Of a stretch of 64,000 bases of DNA, positions 1 through 10,439 are shown piece by piece (position 1 is the first letter of the stretch; the number at the start of each line of letters is the position of its first letter). This DNA comes from Gonatopus flavifemur (lineage: Eukaryota; Arthropoda; Insecta; Hymenoptera; Dryinidae): contig JAFFJZ010000004.1 in the NCBI GenBank assembly GCA_018340375.1, positions 46,974,001 to 47,038,000 of the forward strand, written 5' to 3'. A model generated the notes under the pieces. It was not told where the DNA came from and searched no databases. It saw only the letters and a program-made list of their open reading frames with translations. Made by a program: the position numbers and the translations under genes.

Positions 1-112
1 TTTTCTACTGTTATAATAAAATTTTTGTGCATGAAACTGAAGAAAAGGCATCATTCTAAGACTTCCTGACCGACTCCCCATATTAGGAAACCTTATAGTA
101 AGCTAGAATGAA

Positions 113-146
113 ATGTCCACTGCAGTGGACAAATGCAGTCAACGGG
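113..146 (+). repeat. piggyBac-type terminal motif
   Basis: Holds a perfect 16-bp palindrome, GTCCACTGCAGTGGAC, followed by AAATGCAGTCAACGGG. Reversed, this reads CCCGTTGACTGC and onward, the form of a piggyBac terminal repeat that would follow TTAA. The same motif recurs near 2493 (inverted) and 2858-2891. Its direction suggests the right end of an element lying to the left, probably running off the window. No TTAA is seen directly after it, so the end may be decayed. Confidence 0.45.
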
Positions 147-229
147 TGTTTCTCAACAATTTGATCTAAATCATTACAAATTCATCGATATCATGGAAAA
201 AGATACATAATACAATAACAAAAACTATC

Positions 230-2464
230 CTTGTGTCTGTAGATGAAACTCCTTGAAGCCATTATTGTTGCGGCTAATGCACCTTCACATTTTTCACAGA
301 AGAAAAAAGTTTTAGACGTACATCCTTGACGTTCGCAACGTTAAGCGGCTTTCACATCTAAAAATATGGGTGTATGACCAATGTTGTCTTGTATTGAAGA
401 TTGAATCGGTTTTTTTGATATTTCGATCTCTTGTTCTGTGGTTCACTCCCATTTTCAGTGACGTGACTGCTAGATTTTGGTCTTCCTCTTTTTATTATTT
501 TTTCTGGCTGAATCAAATTTTCCACTAGTTTGGTTCTAAAATCGATCAGATCCAAGATTTCTGTTTTTTGTGCTCCATTTTGTGATGATATTTGACGATA
601 TTCTAACCAAGAGTTGGTCACAGCTATATCGAGGGCGTGAGTAATCATTCCGAGAGTCTATTTATCAGATTTGAGGTATATTCTGTACAAAGATAAGTAC
701 CAGTCAAAATGATCCACACCTCCCATATATTTGTTATATCTACTAATAGCTTCAGGTCGATTAACTTCAATCATTCGATTCTTTCTTTTATCCCATCTTC
801 TACACTTATCGGTTCGACCGACCCCAAGGAAATTAGACCCTACGGTAACGAATGAGCTGTCATACCATTTTGTGAGGATTATTCCAGAATTCTTGCAAGC
901 AACAGTCTCAGAAAACCCTCTTTCTCTATGTTTTTTTTATCATTTCATCAGGAGTGAATGGTGGTTTATGAAATCGGTTCAATCGTATGGTTCCAATTAC
1001 TCTTATTTGTTTCAATTTAAGCCATTCAAATAGGTGAAAAGTTGCAAAATAATTATCAAAATACACTTCAGTATGCGGTTTACTCATTCTTTCTGTTAGC
1101 TGCATCACTACTGCAGCACTTTGTCCGAATTGTAAATAATCAGTATTGAATTCTGTTTGTGCTCCTTGATATAGAATAAAATCATACATTAACCCATTAG
1201 TGTCACAAAGAACGAATACTTTGACGCCCCATTTATTAGGCTTGGTTTTGATATATTGATTCACATTCAGATCACCCCGATATGGGATCATTTGTTCGTC
1301 TATACTCAAATTTTTTCTAGGTTCCAAACGTAAACAACCTTTTCGTACATGGTCATATAATAGGCGAAGTTTCAAAAATCGATCAGACGCATTATCATCA
1401 TCGTCTGTTGAAAAATGTATGGCAGTTCTTGGATGAAAAAATCGCTTCAATGTCATATGTTCAGTTATAATTTCCATTTGAGCATGTGACGACCAATACA
1501 TTTCAATTGTAGGAAATTTGTAAACGTCCATTAGAATTTGAATTCCAAAAAAGATCTTCAACTCTGCAACATTTGTCGGTTTCCAACCCCAGAGCGACTT
1601 CGAAATTGCATATTGATTCGTACATTTCACTGCAACTTTCAATAAATCATCATTTATATAGTTTCCAAAAAAGGAAATAGGGTTTTTTGACGCTGAAAGA
1701 GATGGTGGATTTTGTAGTGGATCTAGTAGATTCATACTCTCATAAGAACATTTTATCCACTTTATATCATCCGGAAGAGTCAGATTATGTTCCTGTAGTA
1801 TTTCATTTTTTTTGCTTTGCTTTGATTTTTTTCCTTTCTCTCTTTGGTTTGCAACGGCAGAGAGAAGATGAGAGTGCGCACAACTGATGTTCCATTGCTA
1901 GTAAACATTGAAGCGCCTTTTTATCGGATGGAACACGGAATCGATTAAACCGACCCCCTCTCTTATTGTTCAGTTTTTTTAATCATAATAATGTAAAATC
2001 ATATGCAGTCAATGTTGATACATAAAATAATTTCAATCACATACGTATTGAAAAGTATACAAAAGGAATGCGCAATTTTGTAATATTGAAAAATAAAATT
2101 TCTGTGTAATCATTTCCATGATCCAACCGTCAGAGGGCCGGTCGAACTTTTAATAGCAGCGAAAAGGTGCCCGTGCGCACTCTCATCTTCTCTCTGGCAA
2201 CGGAATGTTCTCCATCGTCCACATTTTCATATTCTTCCTAATTCACATCTTTTCAAAATGCAATCCAAATTCAATACGTTCACAAAGTATATATGTATAA
2301 AGGTAAAAAAGGGCACTAAAATAATTACCATGTATTCTAGGACATGCAAAATCATTGTCAGGAATGAGCTCATCCACTTCTGACTCATTTCCATCATCGA
2401 GAAGTGATAAGAACTTATTTGAATCAGCTTCTGCTCTTTTTCTTATCCTTTCAGATCGACGCAT
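230..2464 (-). pseudogene. piggyBac transposase relic
   Basis: Cut-and-paste DDD transposase of the piggyBac (PGBD, DDE_Tnp_1_7) family. Reading on the minus strand: an acidic, basic-start N terminus begins MRRSERIRKR (2464). A probable short intron follows (GT after the CPRIHG codons, AG near 2236). The core frame 1735-926 has LSIDEQMIPYRG and VYFDNYFATF, which hold the first two catalytic Asp. RYNKYMGGVDHFDWY (about 700-735) holds the third. ITHALDIAVTNSWLEYR and a Cys-rich tail (about 240-355, C-x4-C then C-x2-C) close the protein. Lesions: a MITE at 1858-2196, a frameshift near 1787, a frameshift near 915 and a stop near 659 where the family has Trp after KSDK. It cannot encode a working enzyme as it stands. 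Confidence 0.9.
1858..2196. mobile_element. hAT-like MITE in piggyBac relic
   Basis: A 339-bp non-coding insert with ~24-bp inverted ends. The left end reads CAGAGAGAAGATGAGAGTGC, and 2173-2196 is its reverse complement. GCAACGG is repeated directly on both sides (1851-1857 and 2197-2203). The CAGAG start fits hAT-type ends. The duplication is 7 bp rather than the usual 8, so one base may have changed. It splits the N-terminal part of the piggyBac frame and so is younger than that gene. Confidence 0.8.
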
Positions 2465-2489
2465 TTTGAAATACAGATATTAGTATAAG

Positions 2490-2891
2490 AGGGCCGTTCA
2501 CTGCATTTGTCTACTACGGTGGACACGCTTTTCCCGTAGCTCTGCAATTTTTCTCAAGTGAGAATACTGAATACAAAGGAATTTTTTCTTATTAAATAGA
2601 GTGCCAACAATCGTAAAAAACAGTACTAACCTCGAAATATTAATACGCCGGTTCTCAACACAACACTTTGTAAATGTATATTTGGTATACTATTAGACTT
2701 GTTGATTTGACAACAACAACGTACCTCAATGTGAATAATAACAAGTTGATGGTCTTACTGATGGTATTTTTGTATTCTACAGATGTCGTTCGGAATATTT
2801 TCATTGGACCGATCGATAAGGAAGATCATTGATAATTTTATTGGAATGATGAATAACGTGTCTACTGTAGTGGACAAAAGCAGCCAACGGG
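2490..2891. mobile_element. piggyBac-type MITE (non-coding)
   Basis: A ~400-bp stretch bounded by facing copies of the terminal motif. The left end (about 2493-2530) has CCGTTCACTGCATTTGTC. The right end (2857-2891) is its reverse complement form and stops at CGGG, directly followed by TTAA (2892-2895), the piggyBac target. The left TTAA is degraded (TATAAG). No coding frame of its own is evident, and the 122-residue frame starting at 2783 reads through its right end and is probably accidental. Confidence 0.5.
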
Positions 2892-3306
2892 TTAAAAGAG
2901 TGAAGAGCGGAAAACAAGCAAAGCATACCATATACAAGAGCCAGCTAGGTAATCCTAGAGAGGAGATTCTCTCTGTTCTGAAAATAACTAAAGTGATCGC
3001 GCTGGTGGTTCCTTATTTAGCGCAAGAGAGTATGGGACTGACTCCCGTATACACAGAGAGAAGACAGAACAAGGTAGCAAGAAGAATGTCACTTAGTTAT
3101 TGGACATCTATTACTGTACGTGGTATCATGTTGATGAAAACATGGAGGTAGAAACCAACACTCCGGACAGTGAATTTGAATGTGACTGAGCATTTGTAGA
3201 TCGTCAAGCGAGCTTGAAACACTTGAATTCTTCTCTGATCTGTATGGGAGAATCTCCAGTAGTGGATAAGAACCTAATGAGATAAAAAAAATACTGCCGT
3301 GATAAA

Positions 3307-5103
3307 ATGGAAAAACTCAAATGCAGACTAAGCCAAACTGTTTTTCAAACAAATCCTGATTGTGCGGATGCGGATACGGAAATGATTTCGCAATTTAGAG
3401 AGAAATTGAAAATCGCGAGTAAAACCGAAAAATTTCTTATATTAACTTCTCGACCTAAGAGTTGGTCAGTAACACGGATTTCGAATGAGTTTGGAGTGTC
3501 CCGGTGGATTAGTACAATATCAAAACAGTTACAAAAAGAAAAGGGTGTTCTATCTGTGCCTGATCCCAAACCTCGAAGACATCTCAACAATGATGTAGTG
3601 CACTTAGTTAAAGAATTTTATAATAACGATTACATTAGCAGGCAAATGCCCGGGCGAAAAGACTATGTTTCAGTAAAATCCGATAGTGATGGCAAACGCA
3701 TACATGTCCAAAAAAGACTTTTATTATTGAACTTGCGTGGAGCATACAATACGTTCAAATTAATCAATCCTGATATTCAGGTAAGGTTTGCGAAATTTGC
3801 CGAGTTAAGACCCAAAAACTGTGTACGCATTCAGTTTGTGTCTGCAAGTATCATCAAAATGAAAAACTTATGATCATGGGGGGAAACTTGGATGGACTTG
3901 TTTCATCCGACCACGAAGCTCCTTTGAAGAATTATCATGATCACCTTAAAAAGATAATGTGCGATCCACCGAATCAATCATGTTATCTAAATGAATGTGA
4001 TCACTGTCTTGAGATTGGAATATTGGAAAACGACTGATTATCTGCACTTGATGAGAAAATGATTGAAAATATCACTAACCAACAGTGGATATCCGTTGAT
4101 AGATGTTCGTTTCAAACTTTAATTAAATCAACTGATGATTTTGTTCAAAAATTTTGCCATCAACTTAATCAACTCAAAAAACACGATTATATCGCCAAAC
4201 AACAATCAGCATTTTTCTCACACAAAAAAGAAGATTTGAAGGCAAATGAAGTTGTCATACAGTGTGATTTTGCGGAGAATTATTCATTTATAATTCAAGA
4301 TGAAGCCCAAGGCTTCCATTGGAACCATTCTATGGCCACCGTTCATCCTTGTGTCATTTATTTTAAAATTCTTGATAATGACAAATACGTCCTGAACCAT
4401 AAGGGTTTTGTTTTCATATCGGATTCTTCAAGCCACAACAATGGAGCTGAAACTAGCAGATTTGAGCTAGCAGACTTGCACTATAGCTCATCGTAGAATT
4501 GTCGTAAAATGATAAAACCTACACCAATGAGATTTCCGAATCCTAATTTGTGAAAATATGTATTTTGGAAAAGAAGTCAAGTTTAAATTACCTTAGTTCA
4601 TGAACGTGGTCTGCTAATTTACGTCTGCTAGCTTCAGCTTCATGCCACAACACAGTCCTTTTTCGAGTGTTTAAAAAAAAACTTCTAAGATTTATTAAAG
4701 ATGAAGTTTTGCCTGACGTGAGAAAAATTTACTATTTTAGTGATGGTTCCGCGGCTCAGTACAAGAATCGCAAAAATCTTTTAAATTGGTGTCATCATAG
4801 TGAAGACTTCGATGGAATACAGGCCGAATGGCATTTTTATGCCACATCGCATAGAAAGGGAGCTTGTGATGGAGTGGGAGGCACTGTCAAAAGACCTGCT
4901 GCAAAAGCCGGCCTTCAAAATCCAATTAATAATCAAATATTGACTGCGTTGCAACTGTTCGAGTGGGGAAAACAACACATTCCATCAATTCAATTTTTCC
5001 ATGTCACAAGTAAAGAATATTTGGAAGGAGAAAACCAGAGCTCTGAAAGATTTCAAAAGGTGATAGCAATTACTGGAACTCAAACATACCACTGTTTCAT
5101 ATG
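3307..5103 (+). pseudogene. DDE-type transposase relic, superfamily unknown
   Basis: A decayed gene of a family repeated in many insect genomes, which I know only as uncharacterized proteins. An HTH-like N-terminal part is followed by a Cys-rich segment (HSVCVCKYHQN, about 3828-3863). Next comes QCDFAENYSFIIQDEAQGFHW (Asp near 4268), then FSDGSAAQYKNR (Asp near 4741) and ATSHRKGACDGVGGTVKR (about 4843-4896). The two Asp motifs suggest an RNase H-fold transposase. That is an inference and I cannot name the superfamily. Lesions: a small deletion and frameshift near 3823, a TGA near 4035 and a MITE at 4441-4643. Removing the MITE and one target copy restores one frame from 4059 to the stop at about 5102. 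The start at 3307 (MEKLKCRLSQ) is the first Met of the open frame. Confidence 0.6.
4441..4643. mobile_element. 203-bp MITE with 9-bp target duplication
   Basis: Inverted ends: left ATGGAGCTGAAACTAGCAGA, right the reverse complement of ATGAAGCTGAAGCTAGCAGA. GCCACAACA flanks it on both sides (4432-4440 and 4644-4652), a perfect 9-bp duplication as made by Mutator-like transposases. It sits inside the DDE-type gene. The frames at 4059 and 4667 are the same once 212 bp are removed, which shows a simple insertion. Confidence 0.85.
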
Positions 5104-5215
5104 AAGTGGAAGCTGTCGGCCGCGAGCTGTCGGCCGCAGGGGTTATGTTTTGGCTGGGACTGTACCTGAACAAAACGACCAAACTATTTGGATATTTCCT
5201 CCATAAAAACATGCT
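5104..5215 (+). pseudogene. mariner transposase scrap
   Basis: Matches part of the mariner fragment at 46139-46258 in inverse orientation (MKWKLSA, then the GLYLNKTT-like stretch and YFLHK-like end). It carries a short internal duplication of the GCTGTCGGCCGC segment. It joins the preceding DDE-type gene directly at its stop and leads straight into the 178-bp array, the same order as near 46 kb. Confidence 0.6.
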
Positions 5216-5880
5216 AAAATGAGATAATGATGATATCTAAAGACATGAATTTATAGTATTTGAGACGAGGAATTCGAAAATGAAAGATTTTTCACGATGG
5301 GAGGTCGTTTCCATAGGACTTTTTGCAGAGAAACGAGGAGTTATATATTGGTTCTAACGAATTTCATCACCTACTGATGAGTTGACGTCCGATTCGGAGG
5401 ATAAAATGCATCAATTCTTATAGGATTTTGTCTAAGGAATCCGATGGTATATGATTCATTTTGGTACGCGGCCGTTTCCATGGAGTTTCCGTCGAGAGAA
5501 AGGGAAATTTTTGTGAATTTCCACAGAATTTGCATGAATTTCGTTATTTGAAGACAAGTCGACGTCCGATTCTTGGGATAAAATCTATGGATTCTCATGA
5601 GGAATTGTCTGCAGAATCCAGTGATATACGGCTCATTCCGGTACGCGGCCGTGTTCTCGATTTTTCACGCCAAAAGTCGTTGACTGGTATTTGACGGTAT
5701 TATCAATACATATGCAAATTCTTCCATCGGCTGCAGGGTTCTCGTTCGATTGGAAGAATCTGATACGTCGATTCTTATAGGAAATCGTCCAAGGGATTCA
5801 ATGGTGTATAGCTCATTCCGGTACGCGGCAGTTTCAATCGAGTTTTCGTCGAGACAAGTCCCAAATTTCATTCCATATTC
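5216..5880 (+). repeat. ~178-bp tandem array (copy 1)
   Basis: About four diverged monomers, marked by GGTACGCGGCCGTTT or variants near 5291, 5464, 5641 and 5820. Each unit also holds a stretch like TCCTATAAGAATTGATGCAT on one strand or the other. The array is the inverse of 45368-46138. Short frames across it are accidental. Confidence 0.8.
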
Positions 5881-6247
5881 ACATACAACATGGAATGTCT
5901 CAGTAATGTTTCAGAATATTATTGCAATATTACAATACCTCAGTGATGTCGTAACGATATTCTGAGATATTCTGAAGACATTCATATTGTGCGCATTGTG
6001 GTGAATATGACAAGTAATTTTTTTACGTATGTGAATTTCCTTGAAAACCTCTATTTTTTCAGCATTGAAACTGCGTTAACAACATGGTTATTTTGAATTT
6101 GCAATATCATGCATTTTGTTGAAGCACAGTGGGTGCCTGAAACATTCATTTCTGGAGTATGTTTTTCCTGTCAGGGTTGGAAAAAACCCGGGTTTTTTCT
6201 TCAAAACCCGCCCCACTGGGTACAATCAGGTTTTTTCGGGGTTTATC

Positions 6248-6412
6248 AAATTGGCATCAGTGATGCCAGTATTTCCTAGAGAAATCTTCAGATTTTTGGT
6301 CATTGGTCATTTCTTTCCAAATTGAAAATATGATTGGCCAGTTGTACAAGAAATGACCAATCATCAGATGCTGAAGATTTTTCTAGGGAATACTGGCAAT
6401 GCTGATTGGCAT
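6248..6412. repeat. imperfect hairpin, arms ~55 bp
   Basis: The left arm GCCAGTATTTCCTAGAGAAA is mirrored at about 6360-6410. Both arms also contain GGTCATT-rich sequence. It could be a small MITE. No clear target duplication was found. Confidence 0.6.
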
Positions 6413-6533
6413 TGGTTTTCTCTGATGATTCTTAGTATGACCTACTAATCTTCATTTTTATCGTACTATGTTATCATTTTTCGTATATGATGATATAGAA
6501 TAATACATTTACATATGTATATTCCATGGTAAA

Positions 6534-6645
6534 GGATCTTTTGGCCGAATGAACATGATTCGACCACCGCTAGTCATTCCCTAGTGTTCTCTGAAAGCGA
6601 CTAGTGATTGTCAAATCATGTCGATTCTACCAAAAGACTCCCTAC
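6534..6645. repeat. imperfect hairpin, ~110 bp
   Basis: Left CTTTTGGCCGAATGAACATG and right, reversed, CTTTTGGTAGAATCGACATG pair, with CTAGT motifs toward the centre. Probably a MITE remnant. Confidence 0.5.
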
Positions 6646-7023
6646 CATATCCCATTTTACTTCATATTGTCACCAAGAAATACCGAATAAACTAAAAAGT
6701 TACTTTTCATCTAATCTCTCATGTGAGCACCAATCTGGGATAAATTTTTGTTCGACTTTGGCCTGAGCTTTCAAGGTTGGGCCTCGATCAGATTGAAATT
6801 GGACCAAGATTTGTGTTTACATGAGCTGAAATCAAGTTTGAAACTAGTGAAATTTCCAAGTGCAATTCACTCCAACCGTTAACGCACTTTACTGCAATTC
6901 GATCAGCATCGCCACAATTCAAATTGGACGTTACAAATCCTTGTATTTTGTGTCCATTCTACTTTTGATGCAAGACCACACTGCACATCAAAACAATCTA
7001 CCAAGTGGTTTTGCATGTTTCTT

Positions 7024-7185
7024 GCCAAATTGTTAAGGTGTCCACCTAGCAGTGCTAGGATTGAAAGAATTTTTTCCTCATTCGGGCATATTTAGAATAG
7101 TCTGAGGAATAGACTAGTTCCAGAAAGGGCCACTAAATTAGTTAAACTATATAAATTTTATCAAAATGAACAACACGATGATTAA
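7024..7185 (+). pseudogene. hAT transposase C-terminal remnant
   Basis: The frame reads AKLLRCPPSSARIERIFSSF, then GHI, a stop (7093-7095), and NSLRNRLVPERATKLVKLYK. This is the hAT C-terminal dimerization region (PPSSA..ER.FS pattern). It lies inside the hAT-bounded element at 6172-8917 and agrees with it. Upstream catalytic parts are not recognizable. One in-frame stop is certain. Confidence 0.8.
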
Positions 7186-7208
7186 CTACAACTAAGACTT
7201 TCTAAAAT

Positions 7209-7420
7209 AGGGTGCACTACCCAGTAGATCAACGATTTATAAAAGGAGTAATTATTAAAAATTTCTGCTACATTAAAGTAATTTGATTGTTTTCATAAGA
7301 AGTTGTTACTATTTTGAAAACAACCGAATTATTTTAACGTAGTAGAAATTTTTAATAGTCACTCCTTTTATGAATCTTTATTCCATTAGGCCATCGTTCA
7401 TTTACTAGGTAGTTCACCCT
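7209..7420. mobile_element. MITE, 212 bp, long inverted repeats
   Basis: Arms of about 90 bp: the left starts AGGGTGCACTACCCAGTAGA, and the right is the reverse complement of AGGGTGAACTACCTAGTAAA. They continue into ATAAAAGGAGT and TATTAAAAATTTCT shared by both arms. The target duplication is unclear. It sits in the hAT relic. Confidence 0.75.
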
Positions 7421-7477
7421 CATTTTTATTATGATATTTTTTTTGAATAAAAAAAATACAACAACCCCATATAAGTA

Positions 7478-7719
7478 CATTGAGGGAAAAAAGTCAGTGA
7501 GGCAAGAAAATATTTCATCCAATGGTATCTATAAAATATTTCTTTGAACCAATTGAATATTATTCGAATGAATGAAATGGTTTCTTGACCGCATGAAGTA
7601 TTTCATCAACTGAAAAACCATTTCATCCATTGGAGTAAATTTTCATTGATCTCAAGAAATATTTTATAGAAACCATTGGATGTAATATGTTTTGGCCCAA
7701 TGAATTTCTTCCCTCAGTG
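7478..7719. mobile_element. TA-flanked MITE (CACTGAGGG family)
   Basis: 242 bp with ends CATTGAGGGAAAAAAG and, reversed, CACTGAGGGAAGAAA, flanked by TA (7476-7477, 7720-7721). Both arms hold ATCCAATGGT and TATAAAATATTTCTT. The Tc1/mariner type is inferred from the TA. Relatives lie at 37655-40143 and 47711-47945. Confidence 0.8.
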
Positions 7720-8239
7720 TATAAAAGATACACAGAGTTATCAAACTCATTCATTATGTAGAAATTAAGAATGAATATGTACCGTTGTATTCGTACCGAA
7801 ATATGAACATTCAAATTCAAAGTATAATTTCATGCTATTTTATTGAATCATATTAAATGCTGTCTCGTCATAATTAAAATCTACATTGTACAAATTGTTT
7901 TCCATTGAATTCATTTTCAATTATTAATGTTTATCTCCCATATTTTTCTATACTTGAAGGAAGTTATCACATTCTATTGACTAATAAGTGAAGGTGTGGT
8001 TTTTAGTGGAAACGGGTTTTTTGAAATTTTTCATTCCTCAAGCGTTTATAATCTGGCTAGGCAATGCTTTGGAAGGTTTCGAGAATACAAAACGACGATC
8101 CAGAACAATGGCTAGTCGTACCACATATGCATGAAAAGTTCTGGGCAATTTTCACGGATTCGTTTTCATAAAAAAATCACACTTTAATGAATAAGTCTTT
8201 CAACGGTATTCGAGCAACATTTGAACAAATCTCAATTAA

Positions 8240-8740
8240 ATAACTTCCCGTATTTAGATCAGTGGAATTCCACTGGATCGCGATTATTAGTATTTCACTC
8301 CAATGCACTGCATTGGTGAATATCCACTCACCGAAAAAAATTATTAGTTACCCTTACTCCAAATTAGTTCCAGCAACTAGATACAGTTGTTGACATTTGG
8401 ATAACTAAAACGGGCGTTGGCTCAACTAAATTCAAATTTAATTTCTCTGACATTAGTTGCTGTTACTAATCTGAAGTTGCCTTCACTACAGCTTTTATGA
8501 CCGGCTTCTATTCTTTTATTACTCGGGCCTCATTTTTACAACTAACTCCAGTTCATTCGATCAAATAAATTATTTTTTTCGGTGTTGAGTTTCCCAATGA
8601 AATATGACTCATTTCGATCAATCATCATTTCGAGCTTTAGGTAAGCTTTCACTCACTGAATAGTGAGTATTAATTGATAACGTAGTAAAATTCATCCAAT
8701 TCTATCCAGTGGGATACTTATAACTGTAGAATCAATGAAA
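8240..8740. repeat. CAGTGGAAT-family repeat with nested MITE
   Basis: The outer parts carry ATCAGTGGAATTCCACTGG and related CACTGAATAGTGAG motifs, the same family as the sequence around 18709-21545. Inside, about 8329-8585, a MITE has ends CACCGAAAAAAATTATTAG and, reversed, CACCGAAAAAAATAATTT. Ends of the outer element are approximate. Confidence 0.5.
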
Positions 8741-9616
8741 TTCTACTGATGCAAATTTGGAAAGAAGAACAACATGGAAAAATACATTGTATTAAATAAC
8801 CATCCAATTGAGCACCATGTGGGTTTTTGACTGGGTTTTTGAGGGTTTTTTCAATCCGTACCCACCCGAAAAAACCCACTGGGTCCAATTGGGTTGGACC
8901 CACAGATGCCAACCCTGTTTCCTGTAGAATTTTCCAACGCGAATTCCCTGATAATTCAATTAACGAATGATGATGTTTATCAAACAATGTTGAAGAACAT
9001 CGCATTAAATTCCGGTGAAATTTTCAAGGATTTCCACCGAAATCTTTCCCACCATAGTAAACATCAAAACTATTGAAAATTTATATGCAAGTGGAATTAT
9101 TTCGATGTTCAGAGGATAACGGGAAACGATTGAAGAATAGAAAGTTAATCGATATGAAATCGTACCGAATTCCTCAATTCTTTATTGCGATTTTGTTGCC
9201 AATTCTGGGCATTTCGCTTTTTCTTGCGACCAGATGTAATTGCACTCATCCCGAATATTGAAGTAAAATGAAACACAAACTATGAATAAATGATATCGCA
9301 GAACTTGTACAATGAATCTGAAATTGTAACCTCCAGTGTGGAAACCACTTCAATAAAATTGAATCACAATTTGGTTGAACAGCGAAAACACAATAGGATA
9401 CGATAACGTACAATACCACCAATTTGCCTATTGCCATTTCGTACAAATGTTGTGCATTTTTTCCCAAATTTTGTCGAACACTTCATTCAACCATGAGGAA
9501 CTATTGCACCCGCTATCGTACGTTCTGACCGTATCTTCTAAGATATTTGAGTAATCCAATTGGAAGTTGGATAGTTTTTCATTTCATGCAATACTGATTG
9601 ATAATCCGTGGGGTTG

Positions 9617-9645
9617 TCTGTATGTCTGTCTGTCTGTCTGTACCA
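9617..9645 (+). repeat. TGTC microsatellite
   Basis: A short run of tandem TGTC/TGTA units in non-coding sequence just left of the DD41D element. The stretch from 8926 to 9822 otherwise shows no gene I can support. Confidence 0.8.
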
Positions 9646-10439
9646 GGGATAACTCTGGACCGAGTGAACCAAATTGGATAAAATTTATAGAGGACCTTCT
9701 TTGAACCCATTCCCCGAGACCATTTTTCTTTATTGCAATCGGACGAGTCCTCCTATTTTTTTATATTTTTTTCTGAGAAAATAGGTGATCTCGGAGAAAA
9801 TTTTCACCGCTGTATACATATATACAGGGTGGGGCATTTAAAGTGTCCCGGGCGTTTTTTCCAAAAATGAAGTGAGATACGAGAAAATTTTTCGGACAAG
9901 AGTTGTAGGGTACCGAGGGGGACATCCGATGGTGGCCTTGGCTTTGACCTCAAATCTCATCTTCAAGGGCATTCTGAGACGTCCGTTACGGTGGAGGACC
10001 CATATCGACAAAACCCTTTGGGACCTATATGAGAATTTGTCGCTTTTTTGTCGCTCTTTTGGTTTCCGAGAAAATCGAGGGTACACCAAGGGGGCCGTTC
10101 CGCTAGAAAACCCAATCTGGTTAATGAGTCGGAGCGGATTGAAAGTTATACAGGAATTTGTCGCTTTTTTGTCGCTGAAATTTGAGCATAGTTGGAATAC
10201 CGTAGGCCCAACCGTTCCCGAGTAGGAGGGAAATAACGGATTTGAAAATGCAGGATATATGGGATACGAGAATGGTGGTGATGAACACACGGAGGACAAT
10301 TTGATGACTTGATATGTGATAACGCACAGAAACATTTGAAGATAGTGATGCAGGGAAAATCTTGTGATATGGACGTAACATGGGTGTAACGAGGATGTAA
10401 CAAACCTCAAATGGTGATTGATTGAACATCATATTGATA

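Larger units (their letters stand above)
6172..8917 (+). mobile_element. hAT element relic, 8-bp target duplications
   Basis: 2746 bp bounded by CAGGGTTGG at the left (6172) and CCAACCCTG at the right (8917). TTTCCTGT is present on both sides (6164-6171 and 8918-8925), a perfect 8-bp duplication, the hAT hallmark. Near both ends lie G/T-rich tracts such as AACCCGGGTTTTTTC. A C-terminal transposase remnant survives at 7024-7185. The rest is filled by later MITEs and hairpins, so the element is dead. Confidence 0.85.

Noticed and set aside
2783..3151. 122-codon plus-strand frame
   Set aside because: Its first part reads through a piggyBac-type end motif and the rest has no recognizable features.
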